Assembly (NCBI RefSeq): GCF_009767585.1 | Contig: NZ_WSNW01000001.1 | Coordinates: forward strand, 1,022,090-1,086,089 | Direction: 5' to 3' | Origin: Coprobacillus cateniformis | Lineage (GTDB): Bacteria; Bacillota_I; Bacilli_A; Erysipelotrichales; Coprobacillaceae | Length of the DNA stretch: 64,000 nt | Shown here: positions 34,743 through 44,210 of the stretch, piece after piece | How the letters are laid out: every line of letters starts with the position of its first letter | Position numbering within the stretch: position 1 is the stretch's first letter | Program-made: the position numbers and the translations under genes | Notes under the pieces: model-generated | What the model saw: only the letters and a program-made list of their open reading frames with translations | Databases searched by the model: none | What the model was told of the DNA's origin: nothing

Positions 34743-35298
34743 AATTTTCTTTATATAAACGATAGAGTCCCTGACTATAATAAATCATAGCAATAATCAT
34801 TAATACAACTGTAGAATAAATCATAACAGTTGAAATCATTGTTCCTGGAATATAGAAAGCAATTAATAGAATAGATACGACAAAGAAGACTGCTGTAGCA
34901 ATTTTACCTGGCATTTCAGCTTGAGCGAGATGTTTTCCCTTTTTTCGATAAATAAACCAACCAACAAAAAGCAACATACCATCCTTCAATACAATAATAG
35001 CAACAAGCCATGAATATGCAGGATAGGTATACATCAATGTACATGCAACAACAAATTGAGTAAGTTTATCGGCAACAGGATCAATCAGTTTTCCAAGTTC
35101 AGTAATCATATCATATTTTCTTGCTATAAAGCCATCAAAGAAATCACTTAAACTTGATAAAATAAGTATTCCAGCTGATATCATATGACCTTCACTACCT
35201 TCTGCTGTAAAATATGTATATAGAAAAATAGGAACTAGTCCAATTCTAAAATAACACAATATATTTGGAATACTAAAAATCTCTTTTTTTGTAAACAT
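34741..35298 (-). CDS. pgsA: CDP-diacylglycerol--glycerol-3-phosphate 3-phosphatidyltransferase
   Basis: Membrane enzyme making phosphatidylglycerol-phosphate. 185 residues with about six helices. The CDP-alcohol phosphotransferase signature is SDFFDGFIARKYD then ELGKLIDPVADK, giving all required aspartates (D-x2-D-G-x2-A-R-x8-G-x3-D-x3-D). The N-terminus SIPNILCYFRIGLVPIF is typical. Single gene with its own terminator. Confidence 0.95.
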   Translation of the reverse strand: MFTKKEIFSIPNILCYFRIGLVPIFLYTYFTAEGSEGHMISAGILILSSLSDFFDGFIARKYDMITELGKLIDPVADKLTQFVVACTLMYTYPAYSWLVAIIVLKDGMLLFVGWFIYRKKGKHLAQAEMPGKIATAVFFVVSILLIAFYIPGTMISTVMIYSTVVLMIIAMIYYSQGLYRLYKEN

Positions 35299-35488
35299 GT
35301 TTATTCCCTGCCTTTATATATCCCTTATTATAAGGAAAATAGATGTTGAAGTCAAACCATTATCTTAATGTGCTCTATCTTCATTATATTTATTATTATC
35401 TGCTTACTAAGAAAATTATGAAGACCTATTATTTGAATGAAATTCCTATAATCTCAGTTATTACAGTAATAAAGGGAATATTAGTTAT

Positions 35489-35995
35489 TTACTTTGCATT
35501 TAGAATTTTATAAATCTTTTCAGCAGTCTCATCAATTGTAGAATGAGAAATATCAATTTTAATTGTATTCAGTTGTTTATAAAGTTTCATCCTTTCTAAA
35601 CTTCTTTCTATTATATCCTGACTACGAATGCCTGCATCTATATCTGTCTGAAGATGTGCTTTTAAAGTATCATCTGAACAAATAAGTGAAAACGTATAAA
35701 CATGACAATGGTTAATATCAACTCTTGAAAGAATTTCATCAATAATTGATTGTTCATGCATAACCCAACAGAATATAATATTTTCTATTTCACTACAACT
35801 TATAAATTGATTTAATTGATAAACAATATTATTCATAACCATAGCTTTAGTTTCTCTATTAACAACAAATGGATGCATATCCCAACACCAATCACCATCT
35901 AAAAAGACACTTTGATTCAATTTTTGTTTAAGCAATGAAGATGTAGCTGTTTTACCAACCCCCATTGTTCCACCTATAAGAATTAATTTTTTCAT
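35489..35995 (-). CDS. P-loop kinase-like protein (AAA_18/nucleoside kinase type)
   Basis: 168 residues. The Walker A loop is GGTMGVGKTATS at residues 7-18, followed by LDGDWCWDMHPF, an acidic substrate-binding segment like those of small-molecule kinases, and an arginine-containing lid SQDIIERSLERMKLY. Substrate unknown. The ATG at 35993-35995 follows GGAGGTTTTTT; the extra 17 residues of the longer frame lack a ribosome site. It stands alone. Confidence 0.75.
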   Translation of the reverse strand: MKKLILIGGTMGVGKTATSSLLKQKLNQSVFLDGDWCWDMHPFVVNRETKAMVMNNIVYQLNQFISCSEIENIIFCWVMHEQSIIDEILSRVDINHCHVYTFSLICSDDTLKAHLQTDIDAGIRSQDIIERSLERMKLYKQLNTIKIDISHSTIDETAEKIYKILNAK

Positions 35996-36094
35996 CAAAA
36001 AACCTCCATTTCTACTATATACAGTATATCTCTCAATAAATTTCAAGTAAAATCATTTTTAAATATAATGACAATATGTAAACATATATCCAAT

Positions 36095-36119
36095 AAAAAG
36101 ACTGCCAAACTGACAGTCT
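36095..36119 (-). terminator. Terminator after the MBG-type surface gene
   Basis: AGACTGTCA and TGGCAGTCT arms (one G-U pair) around GTT, followed by TTTTATT on minus. Confidence 0.85.
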
Positions 36120-36121
36120 AT

Positions 36122-37630
36122 CTATGCTTGTGAGATTTGTTTATTCACTTTTTTCTTAACAATTGTATGCGTAAAGAAAACAACAAACTGAATGATTGCT
36201 ATAACAACCATAACAACAGTATATTTATCTAACATAACCATTGGTAAAGCTATATCTTCTGTAAGTATAAAAATCACAACAGATATGATTGCAATAGCAA
36301 TTCCTAATAACTTCATCCATATATAACGCTTTTGATATGTTAGACCTTCTTCTTGATTTGATTCCATATTTTTCTTCAAGAAAATAATAACAATTCCTAA
36401 GATTACAGTTGTCATTGCAGCAATCAAATTAATCAATGCCCAAGAATTTTCAATACCTGCTAAAGGTGTCTTGTTATCATTAACCGTGATAACTTCTGTT
36501 TCATTATTCTCTTCTTGTTGTTGGTTATTATTTTGTACTGGCGTATTAACTACAGGAGTTACTATATTGGCTGGCACTCTTGTAGAATCTTCTATATTTG
36601 GAGATAGGTTTGCTGAAATTCCTGCTTCAGGTACTTCAATAGGTCCAGTGATTTCGGGAGTTGCTGGCTCTTCATTATTAGATAAGGGTGGTTCCTCATC
36701 ATCAGGTTGATTAACAATCGCTTCTATAATAGATAATTTTCCTTCTACTATATTAACTATGTAATTTTTATTTTCAACATAATGAGCAGTAATGGGATAT
36801 TCACCTAATTCTTCACCAGATTCTCTTGTTAATGTGTAATTTAAAGGTTGCCCCTCAATCTCTCCTTCAACCGTTGCTGTGAAATCTGGATCATCTGTTC
36901 CTATGTTTTTTTCTACATCATCTATTGTTATTGTCATAGGTGCTGGATGAATAGTTAATGATCCTGATTCCAAATAAAGACTGTAAAAATAACTCACATC
37001 ATTTCCAGTTTTATCATAAACTTTTGCTTCTTCAAGATTCAAGATATATTTACCAGACTCAGTTGCTAAAATCGATTCATGTTGTACAACAACATTATGA
37101 CCAGTTTTTAGACTCCCAGCAGTTATGTCAAAACCAGATAATTTTTTTTCAGTACCATCATATGTGACTGTCATACTCTTTGCAGTCACAACAATTGGGA
37201 TTTTCCTAAACAAACTAATTGTAAAAAGATTTTCAGGTGCCAAAGCATTACTTGAATTATAATCAAAATAGAGATCATCATAAATTAGATTTGCACGTAA
37301 TGGATTATCAGGATGTATTTTCACTTCTGTTTATCTGCCATTTACTTCAACATAATTTAGAATAATTGTTTGTTTTTTACCTAAGTCAAAACGTGTAGGA
37401 TCATCCTTTTGACCACCATATAAATACGAATTTACACTTTCACTAAAAGTATAACTTCTTTCAAACATAGCATTTTTTTCAACAACTTTACCTTTCGCAT
37501 TATAGATTGTTCCATACATCTTTATATGATAAGTTACAGGTTCAATCTGATAAGCCTTTATATCAGTAAACTCTCCTAAAATAATTATTCCTATGAATAG
37601 GAATGTAAATACTTTCTTGATAACTTTCAT
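36122..37630 (-). pseudogene. MBG/YDG-type surface protein, split by an in-frame TAA
   Basis: Codons 1-99 (37630 to 37334) encode a signal peptide (MKVIKKVFTFLFIGIIILG) and the start of an exported domain. TAA at 37331-37333 then interrupts, and the same frame continues as TEVKIHPDNPLRANLIYDD for about 400 more codons to 36122. The second part has MBG-like beta units (VTAKSMTVTYDGTEKKLSGF, MTITIDDVEKNIGTDDPDF), a proline- and asparagine-rich spacer, and three C-terminal membrane helices; it has no signal peptide of its own. A GTG at 37322-37324 could restart, but without a ribosome site. The intact protein of about 502 codons was a membrane-anchored surface protein; here it is probably inactive, or needs readthrough or a reading correction. 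Confidence 0.8.
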
Positions 37631-37706
37631 TAATGTTCATCTCCCTACTCTATTTCCATTATATGGAGAAACAGTCACATGAAAGTCACAATTTGAAATT
37701 CATTGT

Positions 37707-37738
37707 AAAAAAAAGATGAGCATTAAAATAACTCATCT
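37707..37738 (-). terminator. Terminator after ftsEX
   Basis: AGATGAG and CTCATCT arms around an 11-base loop followed by eight T on minus. Confidence 0.85.
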
Positions 37739-37747
37739 AAAACTTAT

Positions 37748-38653
37748 CTAAAATTTTAAGAATTTTCTAACTGAAACAAAACTTCCAATTAAACCAACAC
37801 CACTTCCAAGAGCAACTAATAAACCTGAACATTGCCAAATAAATGGGAAAGGTTCACGCAAAGCTAACATTGAAGGTAACAATCCAACAGCTCCATTATA
37901 AACCATTGTATATCCAAAATACATAACCAGAACTGGAATAATTGATCCTAAAATTCCAATAAAGATTCCTTCTAACATGTATGGTAAACGAATATACCAG
38001 TTACTTGCTCCTACCATACGCATAATACTAATTTCAGTTTGTCGAGATGTAATTGTAATTTTGATTGTATTTGCAATCATAAAGAGAGCTATAACAGTTA
38101 ATCCAACAACAAAGATTGCCCCACCATTTCTAACAGCTTCTAAACTATTAACTAATGATGATGTTGATTCACCACCAGAGTTAACTTCATTGACATTATT
38201 AAGAGTTCTGATTTGATCAGCTACAGTATCAATTTGTTTAGCATCTGTGACTTCAACAACATAGGCCGCCCCTAATGGATTATTTTTACGATATGTTTCA
38301 AACAACTCTTTTCCATTATCGTTTTGTTGTTCCATCATTTTATTTAATTCATTATCTTTAGATGAGAATGTTACTTTCTTAACACCTGCAATTTTTTCAA
38401 TTGCTGGTTGTATTTTTTTAGCATCTTCATCTTTTAATTCACGATCAATTTTCACATATACTGTAAGGCTTTCTTCAATACTTAATGTCATATCTTGAAT
38501 ATTAATTGCAATAATACCAATAACTGCAATCAAGACCAAAGTAATTGTTACAGCAAAAACAGAAGATACAGACATGACACCATTACGCCAAATATTTTGA
38601 AATGCTGTTTTACAATGTTTGGGGAAGTTTTTTACACAACTAATGAATTCCAT
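37748..38653 (-). CDS. ftsX: Cell division protein FtsX
   Basis: Membrane partner of FtsE; the complex activates peptidoglycan hydrolases (such as PcsB or CwlO types) during division or elongation. 301 residues with four helices: one near residue 25-48, an extracellular domain of about 110 residues with sequence typical of Firmicute FtsX (ESLTVYVKIDRELKDEDAKK), and three C-terminal helices. The ATG at 38651-38653 sits 8 bases after GGAGG formed inside the end of ftsE; the frame extension upstream lies inside ftsE. Genes overlap by 14 bases. Confidence 0.95.
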   Translation of the reverse strand: MEFISCVKNFPKHCKTAFQNIWRNGVMSVSSVFAVTITLVLIAVIGIIAINIQDMTLSIEESLTVYVKIDRELKDEDAKKIQPAIEKIAGVKKVTFSSKDNELNKMMEQQNDNGKELFETYRKNNPLGAAYVVEVTDAKQIDTVADQIRTLNNVNEVNSGGESTSSLVNSLEAVRNGGAIFVVGLTVIALFMIANTIKITITSRQTEISIMRMVGASNWYIRLPYMLEGIFIGILGSIIPVLVMYFGYTMVYNGAVGLLPSMLALREPFPFIWQCSGLLVALGSGVGLIGSFVSVRKFLKF

Positions 38654-39332
38654 TTGCATAACCTCCTGTACTTGTATCTGTCTTAATACATCCATCTTCA
38701 ATTAAGATTGTTCTCTTTTTATATTTTTGAACAATTTCTTTATCATGTGTAACAACTAAAATTGTCGTATGATTGACTTCATTGATTCGTTCTAATAATT
38801 CAATGATTTCAATAGATGTATCTGGATCTAAGTTACCAGTTGGTTCATCAGCGATTAAAACTTTTGGATTATTAACAATTGCTCTTGCAATCGCTACACG
38901 CTGCTGCTGACCACCTGATAATTCATGAGGAAAAGCATTAGCTTTATCTTCTAGTCCAACAAGTTCTAATGTTCTTCTCACCTTTTTTCTAATTTCCACT
39001 CTAGGAGTATCTGTAACTTCTAATGTAAAGGCAATGTTTTCAAAAACTGTTTTCTTAGGCAGAAGTCTAAAGTTTTGAAATACAATTCCAATATTTCTTC
39101 TGAAATAAGGAACCTTGCGATTTTTAATTTTAGAGACATCTTCTCCTGCGACAATAACTTTACCAGATGAAGCTTTTTCCTCTCTATATAATAACTTAAT
39201 AAAAGTAGATTTTCCTGCACCAGTAGGTCCAATGACATAAACAAATTCTCCTGGACCAATATTAACATTCATATTGTTGACAGCTCTTACGCCGGTTTTA
39301 TAAACTTTTGTAACATTTTCGAGTTTTATCAT
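38640..39332 (-). CDS. ftsE: Cell division ATP-binding protein FtsE
   Basis: 230-residue ABC ATPase. Walker A GPTGAGKST near residue 36, Q-loop NIGIVFQNFRLLPKKTVFEN, signature LSGGQQQRVAIARAI, Walker B VLIADEPTGNLD and switch His in VTHDKE. The start MIKLENVTKVYKTGVRAVNN and LLPKKTV after the Q-loop are FtsE hallmarks. First gene of ftsE-ftsX. Confidence 0.96.
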   Translation of the reverse strand: MIKLENVTKVYKTGVRAVNNMNVNIGPGEFVYVIGPTGAGKSTFIKLLYREEKASSGKVIVAGEDVSKIKNRKVPYFRRNIGIVFQNFRLLPKKTVFENIAFTLEVTDTPRVEIRKKVRRTLELVGLEDKANAFPHELSGGQQQRVAIARAIVNNPKVLIADEPTGNLDPDTSIEIIELLERINEVNHTTILVVTHDKEIVQKYKKRTILIEDGCIKTDTSTGGYANGIH

Positions 39333-39440
39333 CTTATCACGCTCCTTTTAACATTATAACACATATTTTGTCTAAAAAAATGGAAATTAAAGGTTTTTTC
39401 ATGTGATTTGTTTTTTGAGTTCTCTCCTACTATGAAAGCT

Positions 39441-39468
39441 AAAGAAAAGATAACATATAACTGTTATC
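39441..39468 (-). terminator. Terminator after the AICAR transformylase gene
   Basis: GATAACA and TGTTATC arms followed by TTTTCTTT on minus. Confidence 0.8.
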
Positions 39469-39480
39469 CTCTTTATATAA

Positions 39481-40653
39481 TTAATGATGAAATAAACGTA
39501 AATGTGTAAATGCCATAACAATATTATACTTATCACAAGTTGCAATGACATGGTCGTCTCTGATACTACCACCAGCTTGAGCAACATATGTGACCCCACT
39601 CTTATGAGCACGTTCAATATTGTCTCCAAATGGGAAAAATGCATCTGATCCAAGTGCAACATCTTTTAAGGTTGCTAACCATATTTTCTTTTCTTCCTTT
39701 GTCAATGGTTCAGGCTGACAGGTAAAGAATTCTTGCCAAATTCCATCTGCCAATACATCTTCATAATCATCTGAAATATAGACATTGATGGTGTTGTCAC
39801 GATCCGCTCTACGAATTTTCTCTTGAAATGGCAGACTTAAAACCTTTTTATGTTGGCGCAAATACCAATTGTCTGCCTTATTACCTGCTAATCTTGTACA
39901 ATGAATACGTGATTGCTGTCCTGCTCCAATCCCAATAGCTTGTCCATCTTTGACATAACATACTGAATTCGATTGAGTATATTTTAATGTAATCATAGAA
40001 ATCAGTAAGTCACGTATAGCACCTTGAGATAATTCCTTGTTTTGAGTCGGTCTATCATTAAATAAATCTTCAGTTATTTGAACATGATTTCTTCCTTGTT
40101 CAAATGTGATGCCATATACATCTTTTGTTTCAATATCTGCTGGGATATAATCAGTATCTATTTGGATAACCAGATAATTTCCCTTTTTCTTTTTACTCAA
40201 GATAGCTAATGCTTCAGGTGTATATGAAGGTGCAATAACCCCGTCACTCACTTCTCTAGAAAGATATCTAGCACATGACTCATCGCATTCATCACTTAAT
40301 GCTGCAAAATCACCATAACTAGACATACGATCACTTCCTCGAGCTCGTACATATGCTGTGGCAATTGGCGACAAATCCAATCCATCAGTAAAATAAATTT
40401 GTTTTAATGTTTCATCTAATGGAACATACACAGCAGCTCCTGCTGGTGAAACATGTTTAAAGCTTGCAGCACTTGGCAACCCAGTTGCTTCTTTTAACTC
40501 TTTAACCAATTGCCAACTATTAAAAGCATCTAGTAAATTGATATATCCTGCTTTTCCATTTAACACTTGAATAGGTAATTCACCATTTTTGTTATAAATC
40601 TTTGCTGGTTTTTGATTGGGATTACATCCATACTTTAATTCTAATTCTCTCAT
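39481..40653 (-). CDS. Phosphoribosylaminoimidazolecarboxamide formyltransferase (monofunctional)
   Basis: 390 residues corresponding to the AICAR transformylase half of PurH only; the N-terminal IMP cyclohydrolase domain is absent. It transfers a formyl group from 10-formyl-THF to AICAR in purine synthesis. Visible: ELKYGCNPNQKPAKIY at the start, the catalytic Lys-His in SFKHVSPAGAAVYVP, RARGSDRMSSYGDFAALSD, GIGAGQQSRIHCTRLAG and SDAFFPFGDNIERA. The ATG at 40651-40653 follows AGGAGGAAAATAAA; the longer frame runs into the riboswitch. A ZTP riboswitch directly precedes it, fitting the substrate-sensing logic (ZTP reports 10-formyl-THF shortage). Confidence 0.93.
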   Translation of the reverse strand: MRELELKYGCNPNQKPAKIYNKNGELPIQVLNGKAGYINLLDAFNSWQLVKELKEATGLPSAASFKHVSPAGAAVYVPLDETLKQIYFTDGLDLSPIATAYVRARGSDRMSSYGDFAALSDECDESCARYLSREVSDGVIAPSYTPEALAILSKKKKGNYLVIQIDTDYIPADIETKDVYGITFEQGRNHVQITEDLFNDRPTQNKELSQGAIRDLLISMITLKYTQSNSVCYVKDGQAIGIGAGQQSRIHCTRLAGNKADNWYLRQHKKVLSLPFQEKIRRADRDNTINVYISDDYEDVLADGIWQEFFTCQPEPLTKEEKKIWLATLKDVALGSDAFFPFGDNIERAHKSGVTYVAQAGGSIRDDHVIATCDKYNIVMAFTHLRLFHH

Positions 40654-40681
40654 TTTATTTTCCTCCTGAACATATGAAATT

Positions 40682-40775
40682 GAAAAGAGCCACACCTCTG
40701 GACTCTTTGCCCAGACGGTCGGCTCTTCGCATTATATTTCCTGTGGTCAATTCCACTTCCGTCAGTCATATAACT
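40682..40775 (-). promoter_or_regulatory. ZTP (pfl) riboswitch with terminator
   Basis: On the minus strand GACTGACGG (40759-40767), the GTGGAA...CCAC hairpin and the hallmark CCGTCTGGGCA (40709-40719) match the pfl/ZTP motif. GACGG and CCGTC can form its pseudoknot. The terminator follows and partly overlaps: AAGAGCC with GGCTCTT enclosing TCTGG with CCAGA, then TTTTC (40682-40727). ZTP or ZMP binding should prevent termination and raise transformylase synthesis when folate one-carbon units are short. Confidence 0.92.
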
Positions 40776-40777
40776 AC

Positions 40778-41047
40778 TTAAAGACTACCACCTTTTACTT
40801 TTAAAATCAATAAAATTTGAAGCAATAATATAATTGGTATCCCAACAACAAAATACCATTGTCTTGTTTTATGATGACATATATACATACCTATCCATGT
40901 CCCAAGACTTCCCCCAATGATACTTAAGAGAAAAAATGATTTCTCTGGAACTCGCCATGCGTGTTTCCTTGCTTTATATTTATCCAGTTTCATCATCAAG
41001 AAAGCAAGAATATTAATCATAATCAAATATATCATCATGAATTTCAT
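40778..41047 (-). CDS. DUF1294 membrane protein
   Basis: 89 residues with hydrophobic segments at about 3-20, 37-55 and 65-84. The DUF1294 pattern is visible: MMKLDKYKARKHAWRVPEKSF then LLSIIGGSLGTWIGMYICHHKTR. Function unknown. ATG after TTGGAGTTGAAGTT. Its stop lies directly ahead of the riboswitch, so the transformylase promoter may lie inside this gene or upstream of it. Confidence 0.88.
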   Translation of the reverse strand: MKFMMIYLIMINILAFLMMKLDKYKARKHAWRVPEKSFFLLSIIGGSLGTWIGMYICHHKTRQWYFVVGIPIILLLQILLILKVKGGSL

Positions 41048-41191
41048 AACTTCAACTCCAAATTAGTGTTTTATGCTTTTTATTTTACAATATCACAAAT
41101 CAACTCACAACAATAATATTTATATTATATGTTATTGATATTTGTTTTAGAACATATTTTTCTGTATAATAATAGATAGAGGTGATTAGCG

Positions 41192-41383
41192 ATGAGAAAA
41201 TGTCCAAGATGTCATAAAGAAATGACTGAAGAGTGTTATTTAAAGGATTCTGCACAACCTATTAGTGACTATGTTGTTGTTCAAAAAAATGAAGATCTAA
41301 AAAAGATAGAATATCCTTTAAAAGTATCACTCTGTAAGACATGCGGCTATGTAGAAATGTATGTGGATTTAGATAAAGGGTAG
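41192..41383 (+). CDS. Small zinc-ribbon protein, 63 aa
   Basis: Two CxxC pairs, CPRC at residues 4-7 and CKTC near residue 48, with a 40-residue beta-rich insert, form one zinc ribbon. No membrane span. AGAGGTGATTAGCG precedes the ATG. It is divergent from the DUF1294 gene and 90 bases upstream of asnB. Function unknown; similar short proteins often annotate as nucleic-acid-binding zinc ribbons. Confidence 0.75.
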   Translation: MRKCPRCHKEMTEECYLKDSAQPISDYVVVQKNEDLKKIEYPLKVSLCKTCGYVEMYVDLDKG

Positions 41384-41442
41384 AAGACTACTCTTTTTCA
41401 TTTATTTTACGATTTTATTAACACCAATAGAAAAAATAATGT

Positions 41443-41448
41443 TATAAT
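41443..41448 (+). promoter_or_regulatory. Probable -10 element of asnB
   Basis: TATAAT preceded by TG one base upstream (extended -10 TGTTATAAT), about 24 bases before the asnB start; the -35 region is weak. Confidence 0.5.
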
Positions 41449-41472
41449 GCTTTAGCAAAGGATGTGATATAT

Positions 41473-43305
41473 ATGTGTGGAATCGTTGGATTTGCACCTG
41501 TGAAGGAAAACGGAGCAGAAATTTTAAAACAAATGATGGATCGTATTGCACATAGAGGACCTGATGGCGAAGGTCAATTTGTTGATGAATATGTTGCTTT
41601 AGGTCATCGTCGTTTATCTATTATTGATTTAGCTGGTGGAACACAACCTATGGCGACTGAACATTTGGTAGTCGTTTTTAATGGGGAAATATATAATTAT
41701 TTAGAACTAAAAAAAGAACTAGAAAATAAAGGGCATCACTTTAAAACAAATAGTGATACTGAGGTTCTTTTACATGGTTATGAAGAATATCATTATGAAA
41801 TTGTTAATCATTTAAGAGGAATGTTCTCTTTTGCTTTATATGATACAACAACTCATGAATTATTTTGTGCAAGAGATCATTTTGGTATTAAACCTTTTTA
41901 TTATTATTTTGATCAAGAACATTTTCTTTTTGCCAGTGAAATCAAGGGATTCTTAGATCATCCTGATTTTAAAAAAGAATTAAATAGAGATGTTTTAGAT
42001 ATTTATCTAAAGATGAACTTTGTGGCTGGTGAACAAACATTCTTTAAGAATGTGAAACAATTATTGCCAGGTCATTACTTAGTTTATAAAGATAAACAAG
42101 TTGAAATAAAGCGTTATTATTCTATACAATTCAAAGATCAATATAAGAGTGATCAAGAAATGATTCAGGCAATTGATCAGATTATGAAAGATTCAGTAAA
42201 ACATCATTTAATTGCTGATGTTGAAGTAGGATCATTTCTTAGTAGTGGAATAGATTCATCATATCTTGTTTCATTAGCAAGACCTCAACATACATACACA
42301 GTTGGATATAATGATGAAAGATATAACGAGATTAGTTATGCTCAAGATCTAGCACAACAATTAGGTATTGAAAATAAAAGCAAAATTATTAATAAAGAAG
42401 AATATTTAAATATTTTACCTAAGATGATGTATCATCTGGATGAACCAACTGCTGATCCAGCTGCTGTTGCGCTTTATTTTGTAAGTGAACTTGCGAGCCA
42501 GGATGTTAAGGTTGTCTTATCAGGAGAAGGTGCAGATGAATTCTTTGGTGGATATAATACATATCGTGGTGATATTGATAGTGGTATTTATGGAAAGATT
42601 CCATTCTTTATTAGACATTTCATTTCACGTATTTGTAAACATTTGCCAACAATCAAAGGTGTCCCTTTCTTAATCAGAAATGGTGAACGTATTGAAGATT
42701 ATTATGTTGGTGTCAACCCTGTTTTTTCTGAGCAGGATTGCAAACACTTATTAAGAGATACTTCTCATCTACATACTCATGATGATATTGTTGCTCCTTT
42801 ATTCAAGAACTTAGGAAAAGCAACCAATATTCAAAAGAGACAAAATGTTGATTTGCAAACATGGTTTATTAAAGATATCTTACAAAAAGGTGATAAAATG
42901 ACAATGGCTCATTCCATTGAAAGTCGTGTTCCTTTTACAGATAAAGAAGTCTTTCATGTTGCAAGTCAATTAAAAGATAATCAGAAGGTTACAAAGGAAA
43001 ATACAAAAGTCTTATTAAGACAAGCTGCTAAAAAAGTTATTCCTAATGAAGCATATAAGAAAAAGAAACTTGGTTTCCCAGTTCCTTTAAGAGAATGGAT
43101 GAGAGAAGAAGATCTTTATCAAAAAGTTTTTAATGGTTTACAAACACCAATTATTAAAGAACTTTTTGATGATCAAAAACTGATTTCTATGTTAGAAGAT
43201 CACAAAAATCAAAAACATGATTATTATAAGAAGATTTGGACTGTTTATTGTTTCTCATTATGGCACCAAGTTTTCTTCTCAGAAGAATATGAAAACCAAG
43301 CTTAG
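41473..43305 (+). CDS. asnB: Asparagine synthase (glutamine-hydrolysing)
   Basis: 610 residues. The start at 41473 puts the catalytic Cys at position 2 after Met removal (MCGIVGFAPV). Glutaminase domain residues about 1-215 contain HRGPDGEGQF, GHRRLSIIDLAGG and FNGEIYNY. The synthase domain starts near residue 240 with the PP-loop SSGIDSSYLV and SGEGADEFFGGY, and LDEPTADPAAV. It forms asparagine from aspartate, glutamine and ATP. An upstream in-frame ATG (41464) is rejected because Cys must follow the initiator. Convergent terminator at the end. Confidence 0.95.
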   Translation: MCGIVGFAPVKENGAEILKQMMDRIAHRGPDGEGQFVDEYVALGHRRLSIIDLAGGTQPMATEHLVVVFNGEIYNYLELKKELENKGHHFKTNSDTEVLLHGYEEYHYEIVNHLRGMFSFALYDTTTHELFCARDHFGIKPFYYYFDQEHFLFASEIKGFLDHPDFKKELNRDVLDIYLKMNFVAGEQTFFKNVKQLLPGHYLVYKDKQVEIKRYYSIQFKDQYKSDQEMIQAIDQIMKDSVKHHLIADVEVGSFLSSGIDSSYLVSLARPQHTYTVGYNDERYNEISYAQDLAQQLGIENKSKIINKEEYLNILPKMMYHLDEPTADPAAVALYFVSELASQDVKVVLSGEGADEFFGGYNTYRGDIDSGIYGKIPFFIRHFISRICKHLPTIKGVPFLIRNGERIEDYYVGVNPVFSEQDCKHLLRDTSHLHTHDDIVAPLFKNLGKATNIQKRQNVDLQTWFIKDILQKGDKMTMAHSIESRVPFTDKEVFHVASQLKDNQKVTKENTKVLLRQAAKKVIPNEAYKKKKLGFPVPLREWMREEDLYQKVFNGLQTPIIKELFDDQKLISMLEDHKNQKHDYYKKIWTVYCFSLWHQVFFSEEYENQA

Positions 43306-43317
43306 GCTTGGTTTTTA
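43293..43317 (+). terminator. Terminator after asnB
   Basis: AACCAAGC and GCTTGGTT arms around TTAG, then TTTTTATT; overlaps the asnB stop and lies next to the end of the converging lipid kinase gene. Confidence 0.88.
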
Positions 43318-44175
43318 TTATTGAAATGTCACAACATTTAAAGATCTTGGTTTTATAAGAAAATGATAATGTCCATAACTGACTTCTTCACCATCAACAT
43401 TACAGTTATATGAACATATAACATTAGCATTCTTAACACGAAAATAATGAACATCTTTACGACCAGCTAATTTACGTCTCACTAACCTTTCAACCATATA
43501 TGGAATTTTCCATTTAGGAACCTTATCCACAACACAAATATCCATATATCCATCTTGAATATCAGCGTGAGGTATAATTTGAAACCCACCACCATAATAC
43601 TGTGCATTATTAACTGTGCAAAGAATCATTTCTCCTTGATAAATCAAATGATTATCACTAAATATAGTCACAGAATGATTGCCATATTTTAATGTATTTT
43701 GTAGTATAGAGATAATATAACTTTTTGAATCAGGGATAAAAGGTATATGTGGTGTATCATGAACATGATTTGCGATCACACTATCAAGTCCAAAGCAAGC
43801 AGCATTAATAAAGTAAGAATCATTCAATTGAATAACATCAATTTTTTGAGCACTATACTTTAAAGATTCTTTAAGCAGTTCTTGTGGATTCTTTTGTGTG
43901 GTTAATGTTCTACAGAAATCATTCCCTGTCCCTAGAGGAATCACAACAACTTCATGTTGACTATCCACTAAATCTTGGATAAAACCATGAACTGTTCCAT
44001 CTCCTCCAACAATATAAAAGCGGGCTAGACATGGAAACTCTTTTATGTACTTTTGACTATCTGCTAAACAGTTACGATAAACGATTTCATAGTCATAGTC
44101 CTTCATAATATCATGAATACTTTTTTCAAAGTCATGATGTTTTTTTGTATATTTCATCATAAAGATATGTTTCAT
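43318..44175 (-). CDS. Diacylglycerol kinase family lipid kinase
   Basis: 285 residues. DAGK catalytic domain: FYIVGGDGTVHGFIQDL near residue 53 (GGDGT nucleotide loop) and VVIPLGTGNDFCRTL. The C-terminal beta domain contains CTVNNAQYYGGGFQIIPHAD then QDGYMDICVVDK and ends in GEEVSYGHY. The type is DgkB/YegS; the likely substrate is a membrane diacylglycerol or related lipid. ATG after GAGGTGAGGGGAA. Confidence 0.9.
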   Translation of the reverse strand: MKHIFMMKYTKKHHDFEKSIHDIMKDYDYEIVYRNCLADSQKYIKEFPCLARFYIVGGDGTVHGFIQDLVDSQHEVVVIPLGTGNDFCRTLTTQKNPQELLKESLKYSAQKIDVIQLNDSYFINAACFGLDSVIANHVHDTPHIPFIPDSKSYIISILQNTLKYGNHSVTIFSDNHLIYQGEMILCTVNNAQYYGGGFQIIPHADIQDGYMDICVVDKVPKWKIPYMVERLVRRKLAGRKDVHYFRVKNANVICSYNCNVDGEEVSYGHYHFLIKPRSLNVVTFQ

Positions 44176-44210
44176 TTCCCCTCACCTCATCTTCATTATA
44201 ACGAAATCTG

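Noticed and set aside
39399..39662. 87-codon minus-strand ORF
   Set aside because: Shifted-frame shadow over the end of the AICAR transformylase gene and its terminator.
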